Below, one piece after another: positions 12,755 through 20,627 of a stretch of DNA of 20,627 nucleotides. Below the pieces are notes generated by a model. It was not told where the DNA came from, ran no database searches, and worked only from the letters and a program-made list of their open reading frames with translations. Origin of the DNA: Benthicola sp039584685 (GTDB lineage: Bacteria > Gemmatimonadota > Gemmatimonadetes > Palauibacterales > Palauibacteraceae); NCBI GenBank assembly GCA_039584685.1, contig JBDGXI010000037.1:1-20627 (forward strand). Direction: 5' to 3'. Every line of letters begins with the position of its first letter. The stretch's first letter is position 1. A program made the position numbers and the translations under genes.

Positions 12755-15655
12755 ATGCATCCGAATACGACTCTGCTGAACGGCGCCCGGGCCCTGGCCC
12801 TGGCGGGCCTGGCCGGTGTACTGCTCACGGCCGCACCGGGCCGACTCGAGGCCCAGGCGATCGCGGACACCGCGGACGCCTTCACCGCGGATCTCGGCGA
12901 GGACCTTCCGATCGACCCGGCCGTGACCGTCGGCCGGCTCGACAACGGTCTCCGCTATTTCGTCCGTAGAAACGGCAGGCCCGAGCAGCGGGCGGAGTTG
13001 CGGCTCGTGGTGAACGCGGGTTCGGTGCTCGAGGACGAGGACCAGCTGGGGCTCGCCCACTTCCTCGAGCACATGGCGTTCAACGGGACCGAGAACTTCG
13101 AGAAGCAGGAGCTGATCGACTACCTGCAGTTCATCGGCATGCGGTTCGGGGCGGACGTGAACGCCTACACGGGCTTCGACCAGACCGTCTACATGCTGAC
13201 CGTTCCCACCGACAGCGCGGAGATCGTGGAGACCGCGTTTCAGATCCTCGAGGACTGGGCCCACGGAATCGCGTTCGACTCGGTCGAGGTGGAGAAAGAG
13301 CGAGGGGTCGTGCTGGAGGAGTGGCGGCTCGGACAGGGAGCGTGGGCACGGATCCGGGACCAGCAGTTCCCGGTCCTGTTCCAGGGGTCGCTGTACGCGG
13401 AGCGCCTTCCCATCGGCGATCCCGAGGTGCTCGAGACCTTCGACCACGCCGCGCTGAAGCGCTTCTATGCCGACTGGTATCGTCCGGACCTGATGGCCGT
13501 AGTGGCGGTCGGCGACTTCGATCCGGCCTGGATCCAGGAGCTCATTCACCGGCACTTCGAGGGGCTGGCCGGCCCGGAGGTCGAGCGGCCGCGTCCCGCC
13601 GTCCGGGTCCCGGGTCACGAGGAGACCCTGTTCTCGATCGCCACCGACCCGGAGCTCACGCTGTCCAACGTGAGCGTCGCCTGGAAGCTCCCCCTGGCGG
13701 AGCAGACGACGCTCGCGGACTACCGCCGGTCGTTCGTCGAGCAGGCGTACAACTCCATGTTCAACTTCCGCATGTTCGAGATCACGCAGTCCACGGAGGA
13801 CCCCCCGTTCCTGGGCGCCGGTTCGGGCAAGGGTCGGTTCGTGCGCGAGTCGGACGTATACCAGCTCGGCGCGACGGTCAAAGACGGCGGGATCGAGAGG
13901 GGGCTCGAGCGGGTGCTCGTGGAGGCGGAGCGTGTGTCACGCTTCGGGTTCACGGAAGCGGAGTTGGATCGGCAGAAGGCGGACGTCCTCCGTTCCTACG
14001 AGCGGTCCTACACCGAGCGGGACAAGCGGGAGTCCTCGCGCCTGGCCTCGGAGTACGTGCGCGTGTTCCTGGACGGTGAGCCGACTCCCGGCATCGAGTA
14101 CGAATATGCGCTGGCGCGCCGTTTCCTTCCCACGATCGAATTGGAGGAGGTCAACGAGATCGCGCGCGACTGGATAACCGATGAGAACCGCGTGATCCTC
14201 GCCGCGTCGCCCGAGAAGGAAGGCGTGACCGTACCGGACGAGCTCGCTCTCGCCGCCGTGTTCGGTGCCGTACAGACCGCGTCGATCGAGCCGTGGGAGG
14301 ACACGGATTCGGACCGCCCGCTGCTGGCCGCAGAGCCGATGCCTGGATCGGTCACGGCACGCGAGGAGATCCCGGAGCTCGGCGTCGAGATCTGGAGCCT
14401 GAGCAACGGGGCGCGCCTGATCCTGAAGCCGACGGACTTCAAGGACGACGAGGTGCTGTTCAATGCTCGGAGCCCCGGCGGCACGTCCCTGGCGGAGGAC
14501 GAGGACTACGAGTCGGCGTCGTGGGCGGCCACGCTCGTCAGCATCGGAGGCGTTGGAGAGTTCAGCGCAGTGGACCTGCAGAAGAAGCTGGCCGGCAAGG
14601 CGGTTTCCGTCGGCCCGTCGATCTCCGAGCTGGGGGAGGGGATGTCCGGGAGCGCCTCGCCGAAGGACCTCGAGACCCTGTTCCAGCTGGTATATCTCTA
14701 CTTCACGGCGCCACGCCGTGACGAGACGGCGGTAGCCGCGTTCAACTCGCGCATGCGATCCGTGCTGGAGAACCGCGGCGCCAACCCGGAAGCGGTCTAC
14801 GGAGATACTGTGGGCGCGGTGATGGCGCAGTACCACCCGCGCTACCTGCCCCCGACGGCGGAAATGCTCGAAAAGATAGACCTCGACGTGGCGCTCGAGT
14901 TCTACCGCGACCGATTCGCGGACGCCGGCGACTTCACGTTCAGCCTGGTGGGTGCCTTCGATCCTGACGAGCTGCTTCCCCTGGTGGAGCGGTATCTCGC
15001 CGCCCTCCCCTCGACCGGCCGCGACGAGACGTGGCGGGACGTCGGCGTGGAGCCGCCGACCGGTGTGGTCGAGCGCACGGTCCAGAAGGGGCTCGAGCCC
15101 AAGGGCCGGCAGACCGTGATCTTCACCGGCGATTTCGACTTCAATCGCGAGAACCGGTACACGCTGCAGTCCATGACGGAAGTGCTGCGCAACATGCTGC
15201 GCGAGATCCTGCGCGAGGACATGGGCGGCACGTACGGTGTCGGGGCGTACGGATCCGGATCACGTGAGCCTCGAGAGCGCTACAGCCTTCGGATCGCGTT
15301 CGGCGCCGACCCCGAAAGACTGGACGAGCTGACCGAGGCGGCCTTCTCGGCGATGGACAGTCTGGCCACGCACGGAGCCTCTGAGGAGAACCTGGCCAAG
15401 GTCAAGGAAACCCAGCGCCGGCAGCGCGAGACGGACCTGAGGGAAAACGGATTCTGGTTGTCCGTGCTGAACGTGTACGACCAGAACGACGAGGATCTCC
15501 GGCTGATCCTCGACTACGACCGCCTGCTGGAGGGTCTCACGGCCGAGGCAATCGGCGAAGCCGCCGCTCTCTACTTCGATTTCGAGAACTACGTCGAGGT
15601 GAAGCTCGTCCCGGAGGCGGAAGCGGCGCCGGAGGCCGTCTCGGCCCTGCCCTGA
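12755..15655 (+). CDS. M16-family zinc metallopeptidase (secreted, two-repeat)
   Basis: 966 residues. A signal peptide (ALALAGLAGVLLTAA, cleavage after EAQA near 35) exports it. The N-terminal half carries the inverted zinc motif HFLEH (H102, E105, H106) with the third ligand E182 (EKERGVVLEEW) at the standard 76-residue distance, so the protease is likely active. The second half (about 500-960) is the inactive M16 repeat, with NRENRYTLQSMTEVLRNMLR and EDMGGTYGVGAYGSGSREP, the latter resembling the R/Y substrate-binding region. Layout is that of PqqL/pitrilysin-type enzymes that trap and degrade small peptides in the periplasm. It ends 68 bp before the aldo/keto reductase. Substrate unknown; with the M14 peptidase nearby it fits peptide scavenging. 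Confidence 0.92.
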   Translation: MHPNTTLLNGARALALAGLAGVLLTAAPGRLEAQAIADTADAFTADLGEDLPIDPAVTVGRLDNGLRYFVRRNGRPEQRAELRLVVNAGSVLEDEDQLGLAHFLEHMAFNGTENFEKQELIDYLQFIGMRFGADVNAYTGFDQTVYMLTVPTDSAEIVETAFQILEDWAHGIAFDSVEVEKERGVVLEEWRLGQGAWARIRDQQFPVLFQGSLYAERLPIGDPEVLETFDHAALKRFYADWYRPDLMAVVAVGDFDPAWIQELIHRHFEGLAGPEVERPRPAVRVPGHEETLFSIATDPELTLSNVSVAWKLPLAEQTTLADYRRSFVEQAYNSMFNFRMFEITQSTEDPPFLGAGSGKGRFVRESDVYQLGATVKDGGIERGLERVLVEAERVSRFGFTEAELDRQKADVLRSYERSYTERDKRESSRLASEYVRVFLDGEPTPGIEYEYALARRFLPTIELEEVNEIARDWITDENRVILAASPEKEGVTVPDELALAAVFGAVQTASIEPWEDTDSDRPLLAAEPMPGSVTAREEIPELGVEIWSLSNGARLILKPTDFKDDEVLFNARSPGGTSLAEDEDYESASWAATLVSIGGVGEFSAVDLQKKLAGKAVSVGPSISELGEGMSGSASPKDLETLFQLVYLYFTAPRRDETAVAAFNSRMRSVLENRGANPEAVYGDTVGAVMAQYHPRYLPPTAEMLEKIDLDVALEFYRDRFADAGDFTFSLVGAFDPDELLPLVERYLAALPSTGRDETWRDVGVEPPTGVVERTVQKGLEPKGRQTVIFTGDFDFNRENRYTLQSMTEVLRNMLREILREDMGGTYGVGAYGSGSREPRERYSLRIAFGADPERLDELTEAAFSAMDSLATHGASEENLAKVKETQRRQRETDLRENGFWLSVLNVYDQNDEDLRLILDYDRLLEGLTAEAIGEAAALYFDFENYVEVKLVPEAEAAPEAVSALP

Positions 15656-15689
15656 CCGGACGGGATTGTTCCCGGCCCCTGTAGCGGGC

Positions 15690-15696
15690 TTACATT
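15690..15696 (+). promoter_or_regulatory. TTACATT promoter-like element before the aldo/keto reductase
   Basis: GGGCTTACATTGCG has TACATT (4 of 6 to TATAAT) 28 bases before the TTG start, with TTGTTC (15666-15671) at the -35 position, 19 bases away. A nearly identical element precedes the Yip1 gene and a similar one precedes the M16 gene. Confidence 0.4.
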
Positions 15697-15723
15697 GCGC
15701 TCCTTCCAGCGGGGAGGAGAGTA

Positions 15724-16659
15724 TTGGACAGACGCACGTTCGCTCGTACCGTAGCCGCCGTCCTGGCCGGCCTGGGCCTGCCGGCGCACGGGCGGGGCGC
15801 GTCCACACTTCCCACCCGCCGTCTCGGCCGCACCGGTCTCCAGGTGCCGATCCTCGCGCTCGGGGGACACCACGTCGGCCGGGCCGCGTCGGAGGCGGAT
15901 GCCCGGCTCCTGGTCGAGACCGCGTTCGAGCAGGGCATCCGATTCTTCGACAACGCCGAGAGCTATCAGAACGGCAAGGCGGAGCGCTGGCTCGGCGCCG
16001 CGCTGGAAGGGGTGCGGCCCGACGTCCTCATCATGAGCAAGACCCACTCGCCGCGGGATCGGAGTGCCGACAGCGCCCGGCGGCACCTCGAGGGCAGCCT
16101 GGAGCGCCTGCGCACCGACTACCTGGACGTGTGGCAGCTTCACAGCACGAAGAGCGTGGAGGACGTGGACCGGGCATTTCGGGCCGGCGGCGCGATGGAG
16201 TACATCATGCGCGCGAAGGAAGAGGGCCTGGTTCGCTTCGTCGGAGTCACGGGGCACGTCACACCCGCCGCCCACCGCCGGGCCCTGGCATACTGGGACG
16301 AAGGCTGGCAGTTCGACACGTTCCAGTTCCCGATCAACCCGATCGACTACCATCAGCGGAGCTTCCAGAGACACGTGCTCGTCGATATCGTGGCGAGGGA
16401 CATCGGAGTGATCGCCATGAAGACGTCGGCGGACGGCCGACTTCTTCGCGAAGGGATCTGCACGATCGAGGAAACCCTGCGCTACGCGTGGTCGCTGCCG
16501 GTGAACGTCGCCGTGGTGGGGATGGAGAGATCGGACCTGGTCGTTGAAAACGCCCGTATCGCGAGGGAATTCGAACCCATGAGTCCGGCCGAGCTTCAGG
16601 CACTCAGGGACCGCATCGAACCCGAGGCCGATCTCACACTTGAGTGGTACAAGACATGA
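15724..16659 (+). CDS. Tat-exported aldo/keto reductase
   Basis: 311 residues. DRRTFARTVAAVLAGLGLPA at the N-terminus is a twin-arginine signal, followed by a cleavage-prone AHGRGA. The rest is an aldo/keto reductase barrel with the full catalytic tetrad: D76 and Y81 (FDNAESYQNGKAE), K106 (IMSKTHS) and H140 (WQLHS), then GLVRFVGVTGH. It should reduce or oxidise a carbonyl/alcohol with a nicotinamide cofactor; substrate unknown. The start is TTG at 15724, supported by GGGGAGGAG five bases upstream and by the Tat motif starting at once; no ATG or GTG fits as well. Its stop overlaps the ATG of the next gene (ATGA), so the transporter is translationally coupled. Tat export of a nicotinamide-dependent enzyme is unusual but recurs among such Tat-tagged reductases. 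Confidence 0.88.
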   Translation: MDRRTFARTVAAVLAGLGLPAHGRGASTLPTRRLGRTGLQVPILALGGHHVGRAASEADARLLVETAFEQGIRFFDNAESYQNGKAERWLGAALEGVRPDVLIMSKTHSPRDRSADSARRHLEGSLERLRTDYLDVWQLHSTKSVEDVDRAFRAGGAMEYIMRAKEEGLVRFVGVTGHVTPAAHRRALAYWDEGWQFDTFQFPINPIDYHQRSFQRHVLVDIVARDIGVIAMKTSADGRLLREGICTIEETLRYAWSLPVNVAVVGMERSDLVVENARIAREFEPMSPAELQALRDRIEPEADLTLEWYKT

Positions 16660-17963
16660 GCGTGTTTGCCGGAATGAACCCGATCGACCGCCGGGCAGTA
16701 CGCTCGTGGATCTCCTATGACTGGGCGATTTCCGCGTTCAACACGCTGGTCGGCACGTTCATCTACAACGCGTACTTCGCGAGGTCGTTCGCCCCCAACG
16801 AGGACCTGGGGATGGCCCTGTGGTCACGCGGAGTCGTCATCAGCGCCCTGCTCATAGCCCTTCTGTCGCCCGTACTCGGCGCCGTCGCGGATCGCAGCGG
16901 ACGCCGGCGCCAGTACATGATTCTGATGACGCTCGTGTGCGCCGGCGCCACAGCGCTGCTCACCTTCGTAGCCCCGAGCGACAGCCACGCCGTGCTGAAG
17001 GCGCTCACGATCTATGTCATCGCCAACGTCGCGTTCGAGATGGCGACAGTCCTCTACAACGCGTATCTGCCCGAGCTGGTGACGGAGGACCGGATCGGAC
17101 GCGTTTCGGGCTACGGCTGGGGAATCGGCTACATCGGTGGTCTGGTCGTGATGGTGATGGCGCTGTTCCTCTTCGTGCGGCCCGAGCTCCGACTATCCTT
17201 TCTGCCGACTACGGAAGGCTTCCACGTACGGGCCACCAACCTCCTGGTGGCGGCCTGGGTCCTGTTGTTCAGCATCCCGATGTTCCTGTTCGTGAAGGAG
17301 AAGGCGGAGAAGACGGATAGCGTCGACATTCCGGGAGCCTTCCGCGAGCTACGCCACACGTTTCGCGAAGTCAGGCGCTACCGTGAGATCGTCAAGTTCC
17401 TCGTCGCCAGGCTCGTGTACAACGACGCACTGGTGGCCGTGTTCGTATTCGGTGTCATCTACGCGACGGGTACGTTCGGCATGGACGAGCAGGAGGTGCT
17501 GGTGTGGGGCATCGTGCTCAACGTCGTCGCCGGCTTCAGCGCCCTGGCCTTCGGACGCATAGACGACAGGTTGGGCGGCAAGAAGACGCTTCTGATCACA
17601 CTGGTCGGTTTGACGACCGCGACGGCGATCGCGGTCGTTGCCCCCAACAAGACCTGGTTGTGGATCGCCGGGATCATGATCGGCCTGTTCGTGGGTCCGA
17701 ACCAGTCCGCCAGCCGTTCCCTCATGGGCCGGTTCGTACCCGAGAAGCACAAGGGCGAGTTCTTCGGGTTCTTCGCCTTCTCGGGCAAGGTGACCTCTTT
17801 CATGGGGCCGATGCTGATCGGCGTCCTGGCTGTGCCGTTCGGGCAGAGGGTCGCCGTGTCCAGCCTGCTGGCGTTCTTCATCGTCGGCGGTCTGGTTCTT
17901 ATGACCGTCAACGAAGAGGCGGGAATCGAGACGGCGCGGTCCGCGGACGAGAGGACTGCCTGA
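16656..17963 (+). CDS. MFS transporter, UMF1 (Atg22-like) family
   Basis: 435 residues, about 12 membrane helices. SWISYDWAISAFNTLVGTFI near the N-terminus is the hallmark of the UMF1 family of the major facilitator superfamily. ADRSGRRRQYM is the MFS loop 2-3 motif, and GPNQSASRSLMGRFVPEKHK with GEFFGFFAFSGKVTSFMGP is the conserved second-half core. Bacterial members are presumed effluxers or importers of unknown substrates; the yeast relative exports amino acids from the vacuole. It overlaps the aldo/keto reductase by 4 bases (ATGA), which decides the start at 16656. The ATG at 16674 is a possible alternative. Tight coupling with the reductase suggests a shared substrate. Confidence 0.88.
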   Translation: MSVFAGMNPIDRRAVRSWISYDWAISAFNTLVGTFIYNAYFARSFAPNEDLGMALWSRGVVISALLIALLSPVLGAVADRSGRRRQYMILMTLVCAGATALLTFVAPSDSHAVLKALTIYVIANVAFEMATVLYNAYLPELVTEDRIGRVSGYGWGIGYIGGLVVMVMALFLFVRPELRLSFLPTTEGFHVRATNLLVAAWVLLFSIPMFLFVKEKAEKTDSVDIPGAFRELRHTFREVRRYREIVKFLVARLVYNDALVAVFVFGVIYATGTFGMDEQEVLVWGIVLNVVAGFSALAFGRIDDRLGGKKTLLITLVGLTTATAIAVVAPNKTWLWIAGIMIGLFVGPNQSASRSLMGRFVPEKHKGEFFGFFAFSGKVTSFMGPMLIGVLAVPFGQRVAVSSLLAFFIVGGLVLMTVNEEAGIETARSADERTA

Positions 17964-17974
17964 CGGCTGGACGG

Positions 17975-17981
17975 TTACATT
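17975..17981 (+). promoter_or_regulatory. TTACATT promoter-like element before the Yip1 gene
   Basis: ACGGTTACATTGGAG lies 34 bases before the Yip1 start, at the same distance and with the same core as the element before the aldo/keto reductase. No clear -35 box. It could allow separate expression of Yip1 and the downstream peptidase. Confidence 0.35.
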
Positions 17982-18014
17982 GGAGTGGTTCACCACCAAA
18001 AAGGGAGTCGCACC

Positions 18015-18536
18015 ATGGCCGAGCGCAGCATGTGGGATCGGATGAAGGGCGCCGCGATGCTGGACGTCGCGACGTACGAAGAAGTCGAGCACGACGAGAA
18101 CCTCACCGTGCAGGCCGCGACCGTCGTGTTGATCGCCGCGCTCGCCCGTGGCATCGGCGGGTTCAACGACGGTGAAACCGGGATCATCGTCGGGGTCATC
18201 GCGGCCCTGTTCAGCTGGCTGGTGTGGGCCGGAATCACGTACCTGATCGGCGACAAGCTGCTGAAGGGGACCGCGACGTGGGGTGAGTTGCTGCGCACGC
18301 TGGGATACGCGCAGGCGCCTGCCGTGCTCCTGGTCCTCGGGATCCTGCCCCTTCCGTTCTTCGGGGGCCTACTCGCGGCTGTCGTCGGGATCTGGCTCCT
18401 GGTCACCGGGATCGTGGCGATCCGCCAGGCCCTCGACTTCGACACCGGAAAGGCTATTCTGACCGCGTTCCTCGGGTGGCTGGTGGCCGTGGCGATCCCG
18501 GCGATCATTATCGGCGGGGCACTCATCAACTGGTAG
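18015..18536 (+). CDS. Yip1-family integral membrane protein
   Basis: 173 residues with five hydrophobic segments: VQAATVVLIAALARGIGG, TGIIVGVIAALFSWLVWAGI (followed by TYLIGDKLLKGTATWGEL), APAVLLVLGILPLPFFG, AAVVGIWLLVTGIVAIRQAL and LGWLVAVAIPAIIIGGALI. The pattern of a YLIGDKLLKG loop, LLRTLGYAQAP and IRQALDFDTGKAILT is typical of bacterial YIP1 proteins, whose function is unknown. ATG 18015 has AAGGGAG eight bases upstream; the in-frame codon at 17985 has none. It precedes the M14 peptidase by 26 bp and may be cotranscribed with it. Confidence 0.8.
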   Translation: MAERSMWDRMKGAAMLDVATYEEVEHDENLTVQAATVVLIAALARGIGGFNDGETGIIVGVIAALFSWLVWAGITYLIGDKLLKGTATWGELLRTLGYAQAPAVLLVLGILPLPFFGGLLAAVVGIWLLVTGIVAIRQALDFDTGKAILTAFLGWLVAVAIPAIIIGGALINW

Positions 18537-18562
18537 GCCGGTCGGGAGGAGGCTGACCCCCC

Positions 18563-20188
18563 ATGCGCGTGCAGCCGGCAACGCGTGCGCTCGTCCTCTC
18601 CGCGACGCTGTGGCTCGGTGCGGCTGCACCGGCCGTTGCCCAGAGCTGGCCACTCACGCGACCGGAACGGTCGGACTACCTCGAGACGTCCCGATACGCG
18701 GATGTCAAGGAGTTTCTGGCCGAGTTCGAGGGCCGGCACCCGAAACTCGCTTTCACCGCTTTCGGCTACTCCGAGGAGGGGCGGGCCCTTCCCCTGGCCG
18801 TGTTCGGGGACGTGGCCGACGCATCAGCGGCCGCGGTGCGATCTTCCGACGCCACCCGCGTACTGGTGTTCGCCAACATCCACGCCGGCGAGGTCGCGGG
18901 GAAGGAAGCGGCCCAGGTCCTGGTGCGAGAGATGGCCCAGGGGCTGCGTGACCGGTGGGCCGACTCGCTGATCGTTCTGGTAGCCCCGATCTACAACGCG
19001 GATGGCAACGAGCGCATCGGTCTTCGAAACCGACCGCGGCAGCACGGTCCGCTGGCCGGCATGGGACGGCGCCCCAACGCCCGTGACCTGGACCTCAACC
19101 GGGACAATGCCAAGCTCGAATCGGCGGAGGCGCGGGCCCTGTCACGCCTGGTGCAGGAGTACGATCCGCACGTGGCCCTGGACCTTCACACTACGAACGG
19201 GACGTTCCACGCCTATCACCTCACGTACTCTCCGCCCCTGCACCCGTCCACTGACGCGCGCATCACGGATCTGCTGCGGGACGAGTGGCTTCCAGCGGTC
19301 AGCGAGAGCGTGCGGGATCGGTACGAGTGGGAGTTCTTCTTCTACGGAAACGTGCCGGGGACGTTCGGCATGGAAGGCGAGCGGGGCTGGTACACGTTCG
19401 ATCATCGGCCGCGCTTCACGACCAACTACCTCGGCCTGCGCAACCGATTCGGGATTCTCAGCGAGGCCTATTCGTACGCGACGTTCGAGGACCGGATACT
19501 GGCGCACGGGCGGTTCGTCGAGGCGGTGATCGAATTCGCCTTCGCCAACGCGACTCGCGTTCGGCGGGCGGCCGAGGCCGCCGACGGTGCGCCGGCTCCG
19601 GGCATGCAGATTGCGCTGCGAGCCGACGTGGTGCGCGGCGATACCATCACCGTGCTGCTCGGCGCCGTGGACAGGGAGCGGAACCCGTTCACCGGGGAGC
19701 TCATCTATCGGCGGCGCGACGAGCGGAGGGTGGAGCGGATGCCCGACTACGGCTCGTTCGGGGCCACCGAGAGCGTGGCCGCGCCCGCGGCCTATCTGAT
19801 CCAGGCGGATCAGGCTCGCGTGATCGAGCGGCTGGAGGCGCACGGCGTACGCGTTTTCTTCCTGGAAGCGGATGCCGACCTCGCCGTCTCCGAATTCCAG
19901 GTCGATTCGACGCGCACCTCCGAGCGGCAGTACCAGGGACATCACCTGCGGGAGGTATGGGGTGAGTGGAGCGAGGAGCGACGCACTATCACTGCCGGGG
20001 CGATCATCGTGCCGGTTCGGCAGCCCCTCGGGCGACTGCTCGTGGTCCTGCTGGAGCCGCGGTCGGACGACGGATTCCTCGCGTGGAATCTGCTGGACGA
20101 GGCGCTGGAAGAAGGCGGGGTCTATCCGATAATGCGGGCGGCAGATCTTCCGTTGGAGGCGTGCCGGGAGTGCGCCCGGTTCCGCTGA
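18563..20188 (+). CDS. Secreted M14-family zinc carboxypeptidase
   Basis: 541 residues. A signal peptide (ATRALVLSATLWLGAAAPAV, cleavage after VAQ or AVA near 27) exports it. The M14 zinc site is intact: H107 and E110 in NIHAGEVAGKEAA and H209 in ALDLHTTNG; E301 in GILSEAYSYATFEDR is the likely general base. YNADGNERIG and DLDLNRDNAKLESAEARAL (substrate and Arg region) also match. The last 200 residues (after about 340) form a beta-rich extension found in this group of large bacterial M14 proteins, with a final C-x-x-C (CRECARFR). It should trim C-terminal residues from peptides in the periplasm or outside. The next gene's start lies inside its 3' end. GGGAGGAGG precedes the ATG, slightly far (about 12 bases). 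Confidence 0.92.
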   Translation: MRVQPATRALVLSATLWLGAAAPAVAQSWPLTRPERSDYLETSRYADVKEFLAEFEGRHPKLAFTAFGYSEEGRALPLAVFGDVADASAAAVRSSDATRVLVFANIHAGEVAGKEAAQVLVREMAQGLRDRWADSLIVLVAPIYNADGNERIGLRNRPRQHGPLAGMGRRPNARDLDLNRDNAKLESAEARALSRLVQEYDPHVALDLHTTNGTFHAYHLTYSPPLHPSTDARITDLLRDEWLPAVSESVRDRYEWEFFFYGNVPGTFGMEGERGWYTFDHRPRFTTNYLGLRNRFGILSEAYSYATFEDRILAHGRFVEAVIEFAFANATRVRRAAEAADGAPAPGMQIALRADVVRGDTITVLLGAVDRERNPFTGELIYRRRDERRVERMPDYGSFGATESVAAPAAYLIQADQARVIERLEAHGVRVFFLEADADLAVSEFQVDSTRTSERQYQGHHLREVWGEWSEERRTITAGAIIVPVRQPLGRLLVVLLEPRSDDGFLAWNLLDEALEEGGVYPIMRAADLPLEACRECARFR

Positions 20189-20627
20189 CGGGCTGCGTCG
20201 CGCCGCCCCGTCGCGCGCCCGAAACCCGGCCCGGAGGCGCTGTCTCCGTTCCGGTCTGGTGCCTGCTCGTCCTCGTCTGCACGCTGCTGCTTCCTACCTC
20301 CGCGTTGTACGGCCAGACAACCGGCCGGATCCAGGGAACCGTCAGCGACGTGTCCAGCGGTCAGTCCCTCGCGGGCGTGCTGATCCGAGTCGAGGCGCTG
20401 GATCGATCGACGCTCAGCTCGGAGACCGGCCGCTTCGTTCTCGCCGGGCTCCCTGCTGGCCGCCACGACGTGCGGATCGAGCTGGTCGGGTTCAAGACGC
20501 TGGAGCTCGAGTCGGTCGTCGTACGAGCCTCCCGGCCCACGGAACTGGTCCTGGAACTCGAGCCCACAGCGGTTCCGGTCGCTCCGATCCGGGTGGAGGC
20601 CGATCGGATACCGCTCATCGAGCCCGA
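20170..20627 (+). CDS. TonB-dependent receptor, N-terminal part (truncated by window edge)
   Basis: Open to the window end with about 152 residues visible. A signal peptide (VWCLLVLVCTLLLPTSALYG, cut before QTTG) is followed by a carboxypeptidase-regulatory-like (CarboxypepD_reg) domain: GRIQGTVSDVSSGQSLAGVL, then SSETGRFVLAGLPAGRHDVR and LVGFKTLELESVVV. In these phyla this domain precedes the plug and barrel of outer-membrane TonB-dependent receptors, and the PIRVEADRIP stretch at the edge resembles the start of a TonB box/plug. The start is uncertain: GTG 20170 overlaps the M14 gene by 19 bases; GTG 20161 is the alternative. No ATG is available. If confirmed, it is translationally coupled to the peptidase and may import its products. 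Confidence 0.75.
   Translation, partial: MRPVPLTGCVAPPRRAPETRPGGAVSVPVWCLLVLVCTLLLPTSALYGQTTGRIQGTVSDVSSGQSLAGVLIRVEALDRSTLSSETGRFVLAGLPAGRHDVRIELVGFKTLELESVVVRASRPTELVLELEPTAVPVAPIRVEADRIPLIEP

Noticed and set aside
15661..15674. CGGGA-TTGT-TCCCG hairpin after the M16 gene as a terminator
   Set aside because: Only a 5-bp stem and no T-run; it also overlaps the possible -35 box of the next promoter.

Overview
The window is about 20.6 kb of high-GC, densely coding bacterial chromosome. It has no rRNA, tRNA, CRISPR array, insertion sequence or phage gene that I can see. Gene content and style suggest a heterotroph of the Gemmatimonadota or a related high-GC phylum with a two-membrane envelope. 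The evidence is exported proteins whose signal peptides end in ...AQ, large secreted M16 and M14 metallopeptidases, a TonB C-terminal-domain protein, a TonB-dependent receptor with a carboxypeptidase-regulatory-like N-terminus, and frequent GTG starts. The phylum is an inference, not something the sequence proves.

Layout, left to right. (1) The 3' end of an unknown + gene meets, across an 11-bp perfect hairpin, a minus-strand LuxR-type response regulator whose receiver domain is degenerate. (2) After a 650-bp gap holding GGTAC repeats and an orphan + strand terminator come an SDR-type L-threonine 3-dehydrogenase, an acetyl-CoA hydrolase/CoA-transferase and a small secreted protein, all +. (3) A tight minus-strand operon, with 4-bp gaps, runs secreted CBM9-like protein, Na+/solute symporter, GH130 glycoside phosphorylase; this looks like a small sugar uptake and phosphorolysis unit. 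Its upstream region holds two copies of a 10-bp repeat, one abutting a TTGACG -35-like box. (4) A secreted TonB-C-domain protein (+) converges on a DUF4342 protein (-), which diverges from a zinc-finger (zf-TFIIB-like) protein (+). (5) NADP-type glutamate dehydrogenase follows, with a clear intrinsic terminator. (6) A long + strand series closes the window: M16 peptidase, Tat-exported aldo/keto reductase overlapping a UMF1-family transporter, Yip1-family membrane protein, M14 carboxypeptidase, and the start of a TonB-dependent receptor cut by the window edge.

Functionally the window is mostly catabolic: threonine and glutamate metabolism, extracellular or periplasmic peptide breakdown, TonB-linked outer-membrane uptake, and one oligosaccharide phosphorolysis operon. 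I see no clear-cut new defence or mobile system. The points most worth a second look are the GH130 operon and its repeat-bearing control region, the threonine dehydrogenase/CoA-transferase pair without a neighbouring kbl, the Cys-containing N-terminal module of the TonB-C protein, the degenerate orphan response regulator, the terminator with no gene before it, and a recurring TTACATT-like promoter element.
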